NCBI GenBank assembly: GCA_028564705.1 | Contig: JAPXFQ010000082.1 | Location: 992,001 to 1,056,000, forward strand | From: Apricaphanius iberus | Lineage: Eukaryota > Chordata > Actinopteri > Cyprinodontiformes > Aphaniidae | DNA: 64,000 bases | Reading direction: 5' to 3' | Part shown: in pieces, positions 1-11,315 of the stretch | Layout of the letters: every line of letters begins with the position of its first letter | How positions within the stretch are numbered: position 1 is the first letter of the stretch | Notes under the pieces: model-generated | What the model was told of the DNA's origin: nothing | What the model saw: only the letters and a program-made list of their open reading frames with translations | The model's database searches: none | Translations under genes and position numbers: made by a program

Positions 1-371
1 TTGCTTATAATTTTCACCTGTTGTCTATTCCATTTGTACAACAACATATGAAATTGATTGTCAATCAGTGTTGCTTCCTAAGTGGACAATTTGATTTAAC
101 AGAAGTTTGATTAACTTGGAGTTTTTTTCTATTTTATTAACTGATTGTTTGTTATATAATGATTTATTCATTGTCATTGCTGAATAGTTCCTTTGCTTAA
201 TTAAATTATTGCATATTTAGTTTATTGTTGAGCAGGTACAAAAAGAAAAATCTATGCATTATTTTGTAGCTCTGGCTGCATGTTTAGGGTCTCAAGTCTC
301 TTGCAGCAGCAGAACTTTTCTTTCAGGATTATCATGTATTAGCTTCATAACTCAACAATAACGTCAACTAA

Positions 372-452
372 GATTTCCTGTCCCTGCTGAAGAAAACCAT
401 TCCCACAGCATAAGGTGGCTACCACCATGCTTCATAGAGGGGATAGTGCATT
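372..452 (-). repeat. Tc1/mariner-derived fragment
   Basis: About 80 bp matching, from memory, the antisense of the central part of a common fish Tc1-type element (a 'tccctgctgaagaaaa' stretch followed by the 'accaccatgcttca' motif). The same segment recurs near 8200 in this window. It is a short, diverged scrap with no coding capacity. Confidence 0.5.
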
Positions 453-765
453 TAAGATAAGGTCTGAGGTCTTTAAAGAACAGAAGAGATTAAAGTATTT
501 ACTAATTAGGTGACATCAGGTGACGTTGCTGGCTGATGGTTAAAAGTCCAAAGTGGAGGAAGCGAAGGGAGCAGGAGAGCAAGACTTTCGAGCGGCGTCC
601 GCTCTCCATGTTGTTCAGAGTATTATACAGTATATGGTTCAGAGAAGTGACATTCTCTCGCTAGGCAGAGTAACACCTAATACAAACCACAGGAACAGGC
701 TCGCACTAGTTTGTTTGCTCACACTGCGGGCATTTAGGAACGGAAAAAAGAATCAAAATTCAAAC

Positions 766-851
766 ATCTTTTTTACCCTTTTTAACGGTTCAGGAACCGG
801 ACGTTAGGATCCAGTTCCTATTTGGAATCGGTTCTCGGTGCCCAACCCTAG
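766..851. mobile_element. hAT-like terminal fragment
   Basis: The stretch ends in GGTGCCCAACCCTA, the inverted form of the TAGGGNTGGGC-type ends typical of fish hAT elements, preceded by the 'aacggttcaggaaccgg' and 'ggaatcggttctcgg' motifs usual for such ends. No matching left end was found, so this is a one-ended relic. Confidence 0.45.
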
Positions 852-3589
852 TGGCAATGCCTGAACACACGAAAACACTCTGGCAGCGTCATCGCAGTGC
901 TCACTGTAACAGTACGACCGGGCGACCGTACCATCCTCTGTCGGATATGAACCAGCAGTAATAGTGGCACTCTGCAATGTCACTCTGAAGCCAGAGGAAG
1001 CAATTTGCTAACTCATCTTCAGACAGATTTACAAAGCCCCGTGTTGATCAGAGAGGATATAACCAATGAGGGGCTCCATCGTGGCTTTAACCCCAACAGC
1101 AGTCAGAGGAAGTAACTTTACACTGACCTCCAGAGCTGTCATTGAGGAAAATCAAGAAAATATTGACTGCCGAATGTAATACAGCACGTCGCCCTGCCCT
1201 TGAATATGAGAAAGGGACACCTGTCCCCTGTGCACACAGAGACAGAGTGATGGGACAGTGAGAGCCAAGCTGTTCGGTTATTATAGAAGCCATGCTGGGA
1301 GTGACGCCATGTTTCCTTCTCCTTCAGAGGTTCTGGATTAGAGCAGCAGGAGGCTTAGGTCCATTTCAATACACCTTCTGCAATCTCAAATTCTGATTTA
1401 AAAACACATTATAACGTTATTTCATTCCATAAATGTGTCAAACAGAACCACTTATGTTAGTATGAATTCAATTTCTGAAAAGAGATAATAATTATTTACA
1501 TGTAACTTCTCTATAGTGTCTTTATTCTTAAACAGTAAACCTGAATGGTGTTTATCTTAGAAGTCAAAACTAGAATTTAGGAACAATTGTGGTCCAGTCA
1601 CAAGATGGACAACTAATAGGTTAGATTTGATTTCTACAGTAAGAACACAAGGGGTTCTATAGCTTCACCACCAAACTGTGAAGGAAGAAATCAGCTGCTC
1701 TGCAGATGAATAGATACACCCTTGCATGCTAACTGATTGTCAAGCTTCACATTAGGCTTCTAGCTCCTTTTGGAATGGGAAATACACTTGAAAGGAACTA
1801 GACATCTATACGGGGTGAAGATGACTTACTGAAGTTCAAAAGAAGTACTATGACTATGAAAGTATGATGGTTGTTGGTGTCTGACGGGACCGCTCTGGCT
1901 GTTTTAGTTACTGCTCATCTGATGAGATGTTCTCATAAAACACGGAGAACATTTCTAACAGAACACCTAACACGCTGAACCTTGAATCAGACCACACGGC
2001 GAGACTTTCTTGTTAGCCAAGAACATGAGGGTACTGTCCCCTGGGCTTACCAGGATTAGGCAATGACAGATTCATTAGCGGTGAGACTGGAAAAATGTTG
2101 CCGTGGTCAGACAATTCTCAACTTAGGGTCAAAATGAGAGAAAACAACATGAAAGCATCCATCGTTTCAGGCTACTGCTGGTGGTGTAATGGTGGTAGTG
2201 AGATTTCTAGTTAGTCGTTGTTGACCATTGCCATCTTCTTTGACAGCAGTTTACACATCTTCTGATGGCTAATCCAGACAGTCCTCTCAAACCGGTTTCT
2301 TGAATAAGAGGATGATCTCATTGTATCCCAGCATCCTCGACGGTGATCAGACCTCAAGCCAGTACAACATGTTTGAGAATATATTTCAGTGCAGTGTGTC
2401 TTTAAAAAAAAAAATGTTTCTCACTTTCTTCTTGTCTCAGTCAGACCAGCTCTCCCCTGCTCCTTCGATTTGCACACTCTGCCTATCCTGCCACCTCACA
2501 GGCAGGTTTGTGGGGGGGGAGGAGGTCAGGGCCAGCGACCCTGGAAACGGTAACAACGTGTGGCGCTTCTTTGTTGCATTTCAGCTGTGACAAAGTAATT
2601 CCTTTTCTGAAATGTTGTGGACTGCAGGTGACTCTGGCTGTCACCAGGAGAAGCTACAGAAGCATACCAAAAACAAAGGAGGTTTTGCGTAACTATGGTG
2701 ACCACTACCCAAATATTGCTCTTCATTTTTTTTTTCTTCAATACACCCTGGCTAGCTTGAAACACTAATAAACAATAGTTTGATGCGCTCAGTGAACTGA
2801 CGTTTAGCGTTATCTTTCCTCTGTGTGACAAAGATAATCTTTTGACCAGCTCTTTTTGTTCGTTAACCTCTCTTTGCTTAATTTGTCACAAAGAATGTAA
2901 AATGAAGTTGGGATTTAGTTTTTTTTCATTCGTTTCTTTGCAAGCAGAGGCCTAAACAAAGTTATGGAATCATTCACCATGTAGAGAACAACGCGGCTGC
3001 TCCACTGGGACGTTAACTTTATTAGACATATCTGGCATTGCTTAGATACAGAGAGAAGTGCTTTGACAATTTCAGACTTTCACTTGCTGGATTGAACCTT
3101 TTCAACCAACATGAACTGCATAACTCCAAAACCTCAAAAAATTTGGTTAGATTGGATCTTGCAGCTCACATCATTATCGAGGAAAGTGAAGGTGGTGCAT
3201 AATTGCTATGTATTAGAAAAAGTATGGCTTTAAAAAAATTTTTTGTTGAAAAATGTGGTGTCCCCCCTCCATTTTTTTCCCCTTTTTTGCAAAATAAACC
3301 ACCTCATTTGGGGGGATAGGTTGAAGCAACATGTTGCAGTCGGCTGGGTTTCCCTCGATAGAAAATGTCTCTCCACGTAGAACCTGTCTGCATTTGAATT
3401 CGAATGTATGAGAACGACTTTGAATCTGTCAGTGCACGTGTGTTGAAGTATCATTCTAGATGTTTGTGTTTATTGCTTGTGCACTTAAAAAGATACGAAT
3501 GGATTGAGCAGTATTCTTGCAATGAAGGGCCGGGGGATGGGGTGTGTATACGTGTCTTGTGTGTGCTGAGAGTTTAATTGGTTGTGTGT

Positions 3590-3705
3590 GATTGAGTTTG
3601 CCTCAATTGTGTTCTGTTTGTTTTTTATCTGTTCATCTTTTGGTTATTATCATATAAAGCACTTTATGCTGTTTGTATCATGAAAAATAAAAATTCAATT
3701 CTAAT
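3590..3705 (+). repeat. Possible retroelement 3' tail
   Basis: AT-rich DNA containing 'tataaagcactttatgctg' and ending in 'aaaaataaaaattcaatt'. This resembles the 'taaagcactttg...caaataaaattg' tails of fish retroelements. No coding part was found upstream. Confidence 0.25.
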
Positions 3706-6100
3706 TATACTGAATTGACGATACATGATTATTGAATTGACTATACATTTTTTGCATAAAAATGAAATATATCAATTAATGAATTGAAAGTATTGTCTGT
3801 TCTTTTTTGAAAAGCAGTTAAAACATCTTCAGATTGGATAAACATCTGGAGCCATAATTTTCCAAGTTTCACAACTGAATCTCACCTGGATTTAGCTCAA
3901 GGCTTTGACTAGACCCTTCCAATACATAATTAAAACCTTCGTAGCATTGAAGCTTATACTTGTTTGTTTAGCGTTGTCATCCAGAAGTCTCCACTCTGGT
4001 CTCAAATATTTTTTCGCAGCATCTAACGGGATCAATCCTTAGTGCCACTGTGCACTAAAGGTGGTGATGAACTGATGTTGTGCAGGAAAGTGCACAAACT
4101 GGCATGGTGGCTAACAGCAAGAACTGTCGAGGAGTGAAGAAAGCAGCCTGAATTTTAACTGAAGGGATGAGATTAGTAATAAGTGAGTAAATACCAACAG
4201 TAATCTGAAAACAAAAAGGAATCATTGTATAAAGAAAATAATTGAGAGGTGTCTAGCACAACATGAGAAGGTGTATTTTGATGGACTGGCACCCTGTCTA
4301 GATTTTAATTCACAGCTTGTCCTTTAGGCTGTAGAGATGGGCACCAGAGCACCAAATATCCCTTTAGACCCCAGAGTCCCCCAACTGGGGGACACATAAT
4401 AGAAATAGTAATAGTAAAAGTATCATTAGATAGATTAGATAACATGCATCAATTCTACTGAATGTTACCTCTAAAATTACGCAAAGAATGATTCAAATAC
4501 TCCTTTTAGTTGCTGAAATATACACATTTTTCATGGGTAAGCATGTTTCGAGAAAAAGGTTTCAAAATAAGCCTAGGGTTTAAAGGGCTAACTACTGTAT
4601 TTATTTGTGCATGAAAGGGACTCAAGTTTTCATATCAATGGGTAGAAAGCTATTTCATGGACACTGATGTATATGAAATGGCCCAGGCACTCAAGATGTG
4701 AACTCAAGTTAGACTTCACTTACTAAAAAAAAACAGAACTTGAGGGTTGGCAACCCTAACCCTGAAACCACTGCCAGATCATTTATGTCGAAAGTTGGCG
4801 AGACAAGTCTGTCTCTCTGTTAAGACTCAAACGAAAATTCTTGTGTTAAGGATGAGACTTTGGTGAAAAAGTGTTCAAAAGGTAGTTTAACCAAGGACAC
4901 CAAAGATCCCATCTACTTGGATTCATTTATCAGTTTTTAAATCCTTGCTTAAAATCTGAACTCTTTTGTCCTAACAGGGAATAGTAAAGTCAACTATGCT
5001 TTAAAAGAAACCCACTCTGCTAGATAAGAGCATTGATTACAAAAGTTAAAGTGCCCTGTTAGACTGCATGTTGTGTGTTTCTTATCCCGTCCCTTTGAGG
5101 ACCCTCATTTCTCAGAGACATACTAAAGTGGTTTTCCACACCGCAAAGTGACATTAGCAGAAAGATCATGGTTTTCAAAACTTCTCTTTCCTCAAAAAGG
5201 TGTTTTTAGTGTCTCATTTTTAAAGTTGACAGCTTTGAAATCATTCAAGAGGTCAGCCAGTTCGTACCTCCATTCCCTTGACTCTCTATCTTTGACATTT
5301 GACCCTTTTTAACATTGCTGACCGCTTCTGAGGCTTGGTGATCGCTGGCTGCTCAGCAAGATGCCTCCTCAGGTCTGAACACTGATGAGTTTCTCCCACC
5401 CGCCTGGACGGGAGCTCTTGCGTAATTTCCAACTCACATTTTGAGTGCCGTGGGCCTGTGTCAGTAACACCGTTGGATGACTCGATGTGAGTAGTGCTTG
5501 ACGAAAGCTTTGTGTGACGAGCAGATTCGGGTGGGAGGGGGAGCAAGCAGCAAGCCGGTGTTTGTTATTTCGGATCTCTCGAGAGCCATGCCATGCAGTA
5601 TCTGTACACGAGCAACGTAAGAAAGAAAAAAAAAACTGATCCTCCTCCTCCTCCTCTTCTTCCTCCTCCTCCTCCTTCTCGTCTGGCCATCTGCCTGGCA
5701 GAACCTCTACATGGAGCTTGCGTGTGGTCGACCCGGTTCTTCTCATGGTTGAGAAGTGCCAGAAAGCCCCACACTAGCTTCACTCTACCATTTCTATCTC
5801 TTTTTTGTCTTTTCTTTCCTCTCTGCACACGCAAACATCCCCAGAAGCAAACCTGGCTTCATGATATAAGATCTACCCAATTCTGAGAAGGGAGTCCATT
5901 ATTTTACTCCCCCCTCAAAGATGTATGAAAAGAGTTGAGATGAAGCCAAGGCTCAGCTCAAAGCGAGGAGAATATGACTGATTTCAGAGGGATGAGGGGA
6001 TTCCATGATGTAAAACCAGCCAGCGGCATCATTCTCAAACCACCGGATGGACGCGAGGAAGCCCTCTTCCTCTGGAACACACCCTGTTTTGACTGAAATG
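3706..6100. other. Intergenic DNA with a CTC/TTC tract
   Basis: No gene seen. A pyrimidine-rich (CTC/TTC)n tract at about 5640-5682 creates long low-complexity open frames on both strands (poly-Pro, poly-Glu). They have no domain and are not annotated as genes. Confidence 0.55.
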
Positions 6101-6154
6101 AATCCAGATACCACAAAAAACATAATAATTATAATAATTAAAAGATATCCCTAC

Positions 6155-6450
6155 CTTTCTTTGGCGTTTTAGTGAAGCTCCACGCATCCAGTGCTGTTGT
6201 AGTATCCACCCGTTCGCCCGTCTCCTGATCCCGTCCTGACACACACACACACACACTGACACGCAGTCAGCCGGTCAGCAAAGCAGCAGATGACATCCAC
6301 ACACACTTCTTCTCTCCGTCCACTCCCCGCTTTCTCTCTCTCTGCTCCAGCTGAGATCCTCGTTGCCTCCCTCCTCGCTGAGTCTCCACCCTTCAGCCAA
6401 TACACTATACGCTGCTCTTCCTCCTCCCACCCTCTCTCTTTGTTCCTTTT
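6155..6450 (-). other. Candidate noncoding first exon (possibly gng2)
   Basis: Read on the minus strand, a purine-rich stretch (GAGAGAGAG-type tracts, short CA/GT run) ends at AAAG|GTAGGG, a good splice donor with the exon ending at 6155. It has no convincing open frame with a start, as expected of a 5'UTR exon. In human, GNG2 follows FRMD6 on the same strand and has noncoding 5' exons. Here frmd6 runs leftwards and this exon lies about 25 kb beyond its stop, so gng2 is the natural guess. No GNG2 coding exon is visible in the window, so the gene name is inference only and no symbol is assigned. Confidence 0.3.
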
Positions 6451-6520
6451 CTTCTCCGCTTAATAGGAAACGCTCGCTCTGTCTCTCAGAGGTCCACAGG
6501 AAGAGCTCACATGGCCTGTC
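6395..6520 (-). promoter_or_regulatory. Candidate promoter for the 6155-6450 exon
   Basis: Contains a CCAAT box (AGCCAAT on the plus strand near 6396, i.e. ATTGGCT on minus) and a weak TATA-like 'gtatagtgta' on minus. It borders a pyrimidine-rich block with several CpGs. Evidence is compositional only. Confidence 0.25.
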
Positions 6521-6869
6521 TAAACAGTTACAGTAAACAAATTCACACCAGTGTGGCCGATTGGACAAGCTGCTTTTGCATCCCTCCGTGGCAGTTTGTT
6601 GATTTAAATACAATTTTTTTTCTTAATTCAAAAAGCGTAAACCTCAACGACAACATCCTGTGTGACGTGCATTCTTGTGCCCTGCCAAAACGGAAGTTTT
6701 GAATCTTTTTAATCTATTTGTATGTCACAGCCAAGCTGCACCAGTTCAAGATAAAAATAAAAGAGACGGAAAGAAGTTGGAGCAGAAACCAGCAGCGAAC
6801 TGCAGATCTGGATGCTCCACACTCAAACTGGGGTTAGATCGTCTTGACCAAGAGTGCAGTGTTGACAGA

Positions 6870-8430
6870 GCTTTGCAAAAGTATCTGTTCCCCTTTTTTC
6901 AAATTTCACTGCGATGAAACTTCCAAACTTTATTTGATAAACCAACATAAAGTAGAGCAAAACTATTAAGTGGAAGGAGACTTTTTTTTCTTCTCGAAAA
7001 TAGGACTGAAAATCTGGTGTGCAGTTGGCTTTCACTCTCACATCCCCCCGGGAGTTATATTTCACTGCTAACTTCTTCTTCTCCCCTTAACCCTCTAGGC
7101 GCCGGGGTTTTTTCTATAAAATATTCCATTTTGATATCACTAGTTCAAAATGTTTTAGCTTTAATATGGTTATAGGTAAAGGTACACTGTAAATTAGAAC
7201 AATCTTCAGTATAATCCAAAGTTTGTGACACAAGCGAAATCATATATATAATTTGCATATTATGACGTCATCAGGCGTTGGCACTATTGGATTGCATGAC
7301 TTTTACAATTTTTTGCTTTTTTACATTGTTTAAAACTTTTATTTAAAAAATTATTTATTTATTATTTAAAAAATATCACACTTTTTGTAAAAGGCAAATT
7401 TCAATTGCTAATTCTCCAGACTCCAGAGCCCTAACCAACATAGCTGCGTCCACTAAGCAAATTTTTCCAGCTCAGTATATAAAAAAGCCGTGTGTGTTGT
7501 TTGCACCCGTTTACTGAACATTCTGAGATGCTACAGATCAATTAATTAACCACACAATGCTGTTATAAGATCACATAAGCAGCTGTATAAATGGCTAACA
7601 CACATTAGCACTTAGCTACTTCTCGGTCCATCAGGTGTCTTTGTTCTTTGATCCAGCTGCTGTTCTTTAGGAATGTAGATTAAAATCCTGTAATCCATGC
7701 ATCCAAATGAGTGTTTTCACAGAGAAAGTAAAAAATCCAACAAAAAAGTTGCCAAAAACCAAAGCAGCCATGAGCTGTAAGAAGGAAGAGGGTGTGTTTG
7801 AAATCCTACCAGGGGTAAGCCGCTCTGCCTGCAGGGGAAGTGCAGTCATGCGTGAATTAAGACAAAAACCACTCTGGTGGGTTTTTTTTATGAGAAAATT
7901 GCACAACCATATAGTTGAAAACTTGATTTTGCATGATATAGGCCCTTTAAAATATGCCTCAAGATGACTCAGCTTGGATGGAGACTCTTCAGTCTTGAAG
8001 TCTTGGCAAAGATAATTTCTTTCCATCTGGTTTGGACATTCCACCTCATAAGCATGCCTTTATATGAACCATTTCACTGCTCTATGAGGTTTTTTTTTAG
8101 GTTGTTGCCTTGAAGGAAGGTGAACCTCTGCCTCAGTCTTGACTCTTTTTCTTACAGGACTGACCGGTTTTTAGTTCCATCTATCTTTCCATGAACCCTG
8201 ACCATACCCCAGTCCCAGTTGAGGGAAGGAAAGCCCCACAGCATGACGCTACCCCCATGTTTCACATTTTCTTTTTTCCTTTTCTTCTATACAGCCAAAT
8301 GGATGGAGTAACAGCTGTCCTATTGTCATAGGTTTCAGTCAATTCTGTTAAGGGGCATCAGATTATATGGGACTGAATACAAATGAACGCCATTTGTCGG
8401 ATTGTATTTATTAAATAAATGAATGAATAT
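6870..8430 (-). mobile_element. Tc1/mariner relic, internally deleted and interrupted
   Basis: The 6870-7075 part matches the left end of a fish Tc1-type element as I remember it ('gcaaaagtatctgttcccc', then the 'accaacataaagta' and 'aagtggaagga' motifs). The match resumes at about 7950-8270 with 'ggatggaga', 'ggtgaacctctgcctcag' and 'cccacagcatgacgctac', antisense to the transposase. A right-end-like 'gactgaatacaaatgaacg' follows at about 8370. Most of the transposase is deleted and no usable frame remains. Confidence 0.55.
7085..7945. mobile_element. Insertion inside the Tc1 relic
   Basis: The Tc1 similarity breaks near 7075 and resumes near 7950. The left side shows TTAACCCTCTAGGCGCC, like a piggyBac-type end at a TTAA site. 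The right side shows 'tatataggccctttaa'-like sequence (about 7938-7950), as at the ends of some fish MITEs. The two sides do not clearly match each other, so one or two elements may be involved. No coding capacity seen. Confidence 0.35.
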
Positions 8431-9135
8431 CGTCATAAATTTTCTTTTTACATCATAAACATATACCATGTCCTTAAACATAGGAAAAATCTATGTCATT
8501 GATGTTTGGCAATCTGAAAATGAGGGCTTTTTTACATGTGTGGCCATGCCAGAAAACGGCCAGAGAAAAATGCTATTTTTTTCTGTTCACATGGTGTGGA
8601 TCTCAGCCTGTTGTGGAGTCCAGTGTTTTACATGTAGGACTACACTGAAACAGCAGGTGGCGGTATAAAAATAATTCTGTAGCTATCCAACAAACAAGTG
8701 AGTGAGAAGTACCGACTTCATAAAACGAGCGACAGCCTAGAATGACAAAACACTGGTCTAATAGTCAACTGCTACCTGAACCTATCTACATGGTGAGTTT
8801 TGTAGGAAACCCACCGCTTTGTAACCTGGTGTGTTGCTGTGGGATGCTTGAACAGCGTTTTTTTGATCTCTTTGTGGTCGTGTGGCGATTCGGTAACTTT
8901 GGTCAGCGATGTCGTCACTTTAGTGTGGAGGATACGACGAGAGAAAGGCTTATGTTCACATGATCCGTATCCACTCATACCAAGGCAGGTCTCTCGGACC
9001 GTATCCTGGCACGGTCCAGGCTGGGTTCACATGGTACGAAATAAGTGGATTTTGACCAAACACGGTACCCGAATACGTACTCCCGAAATTAGGATTTAAA
9101 AACAATTACTGACGATATTCCAATAGAAAATGTAA

Positions 9136-9971
9136 ATGAGAATACATTTATGGGAATCTAGATTGATAATAAATCGTTGTGGAAATCCCGTGTCAAACAT
9201 AAAAACAAAAATCTCCAAAAGCCTCCAAATTATAAATAAAGTTAAATCATGCCTTGATGGAAATGTACTACGTTATGCTGTACCCTGCTACTCCCATACT
9301 TTATGTATTGTGTTGAAGTGTGGGGAAATACTTAATGAAAAAAAAAGAGTAGTGTGGATCATTCATAAGGTTGGTCTTCTACATCACACTCATAATTTGT
9401 TCATCCAGTCCAAGTGGCTGAAGTTTCTCAATCTTGCAAAATGCAATGGAGCTATAATCCTATATATGTTAGGAGTCTGTTGCTGTGTGCTGGTGTGTGT
9501 ATCCTCTGCTACCTCTCTTCCAGGGTGTGATTGGCACGAGCTGCACAGGTGTTCCTCATCATCCTCATCAGAGCTCCGGTGGAGTGGCTTCCAGGAGGCT
9601 AACGGCTTACCTTCTGTCTCTCTGCCGTACCGGATCACAAGCAACTCTGCAACCACTTACCTGCTTGTTTCCAGTCCGTCCAGTCTCCTGAGTTCCTGCC
9701 TGGCTATTCCTGAGTTCCAGTTCTACTGTTTGTTGTTGTGCCTGAATTAGTCATCTGTAAATTAAGACAATATATAGCACTTAATAAATTATTACCTGTT
9801 AATCTACGTTTCTTTACAACTGGAGAAACAGCTCATAAACTGAGAGGTTATGGAGACTTCTCAATTTCTAAAGTTCAAACTACTCGTAAAAATGTTGTGT
9901 CTGTACGAAGAATAAAACGAAACAGTCTGGATACACACCATAAGCAATGGCAAAAATATGAACTGATTTAA
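9136..9971 (+). pseudogene. LINE reverse transcriptase C-terminal relic (L2/CR1/Jockey type)
   Basis: The frame from 9136 encodes motifs typical of the C-terminal part of L2/CR1/Jockey-type polymerases: SNIKTKISKSL.IINKVKSCLD, then a CxE(I/V)-type segment, then VVWIIHKVGLLHHTHNLF and LKFLNLAKCNGAIILYM. The rest of the same domain (LNKLLPVNLRFF..GETAHKLRGYGDFSI..VQTTRKN) appears only after about 9770 in another frame. Roughly 290 bp of unrelated DNA therefore separates the halves. It ends at a stop just after 9960. No upstream endonuclease or RT core is visible, so it is a 5'-truncated dead copy. Confidence 0.7.
9478..9765. mobile_element. Short insertion splitting the LINE
   Basis: DNA unrelated to LINE coding sequence, with a short TATATA-like match on each side (about 9470 and 9770) that could be a target duplication. 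It is C/T-rich with repeated 'tcctgagttcc'-like words and has no recognised family. Confidence 0.4.
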
Positions 9972-10550
9972 ACTGTTATATAAACATCAGGTCTGGTCAA
10001 GATATATACAGAGGGTCTTAAATGTACATCTGTGGTTGTTAATTTGTCTTAAGCCTTGCTGTTTCCTTACTATTGTTAGTAATTTTCCATCATCATTATT
10101 GGTTTGTGTTCTTTCCCATTGCTGGTATTGTTTACTTCAAAGGTGTTGCTAGCCCATTTTTGGGAGTAATGAAGCATTCCCAAACTGAGTCAAAGCATCC
10201 CTAAACTTGGAGAATTTAAAAAAAAATTATTACTGTGCTTTTTTTTTTGTTGCTTTTTTTTATAAACTAGAATAATTTTTAAAAACTACTTAGTTGAAAT
10301 GTAATATTTAAAAAAAATACTTTTTAAAAATAAATTTTGATGCAGTAATCTATTTTCAGACCCGTCTTTATCATCTTCACTTGCTTCGGTGGAATCTCCA
10401 GCAATAGTCTGCATGTTCAGCAAACCAGCAGAAAGGAAAAAAACTTCTGTTTTTAACTCCCCCATACAAACTTCGAGTTGTGCTGTTGCATGCAGGTGTA
10501 AGCTAAATGACTAGTTAATGTATGCCAATATATCATGTTAAGCTAGTTAC

Positions 10551-11307
10551 TAGAGGTGTAACGATTCACGAGGACGCGTTGAGTCCTTCGGTTCAGCCTG
10601 ATCTATTCGGTCCGCTTACGTACCGTTTCGGTGCATTTCTTGTATTGAATCATGTAAATGTATTTCCGGCGTGACATCAAGCGCAGCGGAAACAAAGTTC
10701 CTAGGCGTTTCCGCTCTGACGCTGTATTGGGTGACACACTGTGGAGCTGCACATTGAAGTAAATACAGAAGCAGCATAAGAGAAGCCAGAGCTTGAAGAA
10801 CCTCCCACCTCGCTGCTGTCTCCTGTCCGGGAACTCTTTGGCTTCCCTGTTAAACCTCATAACTGGGATAAAACCAGAGTTTTATGCCGACGTTGTTCCA
10901 TGGAGATCAGGTATGCGGCAGGCAACACATGGAGCATGTTTACGTACTTCAAATGTCACCATGCGAATGTTAATTATGTCTTCTAATGAGACCTAAAGCA
11001 GCGTTGTGCAAGTACTTCTGATTGGGCGAAAGGTTCATCTGTTTGGCCAAAAACATTCAACTTGTTAATAATCAAACTGAAGCTGTTGCTGCTGTTTTAC
11101 AAGTTTTCTGTTTACAACTATTAGTTACAGTATTTTATTATCATTTCAAAATGTTACAAAATGTGTAATTCATTATTAAGGGCGCAATTTATTTAAGATT
11201 AAGTATTTTGTAAGTATTTAATTTTTTGTACCAAAAATTAACCAAACCGAGCCCTTCAAGACACTGAACTAAACCGAATACAATTTTAGCATACCGTTAC
11301 ATCCCTA
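10551..11307. mobile_element. hAT element with BED-finger remnant
   Basis: A 757 bp element starting TAGAGGTGTAACG and ending CGTTACATCCCTA, with imperfect terminal inverted repeats. It is flanked by near-identical 8 bp duplications, CTAGTTAC at 10543-10550 and CTAGTTAG at 11308-11315, the hAT signature. Inside, at about 10870-10990 on plus, a frame encodes a degraded BED zinc finger: CRRC, then AGNTWSMFTYFKCHH. The first zinc-binding His position reads Tyr (TYFK where THLK is usual). The catalytic hAT domain is absent, so the copy cannot move itself. Confidence 0.75.
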
Positions 11308-11315
11308 CTAGTTAG

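Larger units (their letters stand above)
1..3590. other. Intergenic DNA, no gene seen
   Basis: AT-rich noncoding DNA. Open frames here are short, lack recognisable domains and show no consistent splice context. Two transposon scraps are listed separately (372-452 and 766-851). The rest holds nothing I can name. Confidence 0.6.

Noticed and set aside
5286..5886. Overlapping long open frames on both strands
   Set aside because: They depend on a CTC/GAG repeat (poly-Pro, poly-Glu) and have no domain or splice support.
6035..6613. Three minus-strand open frames
   Set aside because: They overlap in different frames across CA/GT and GA-rich tracts. The region is better explained as a promoter and 5'UTR.
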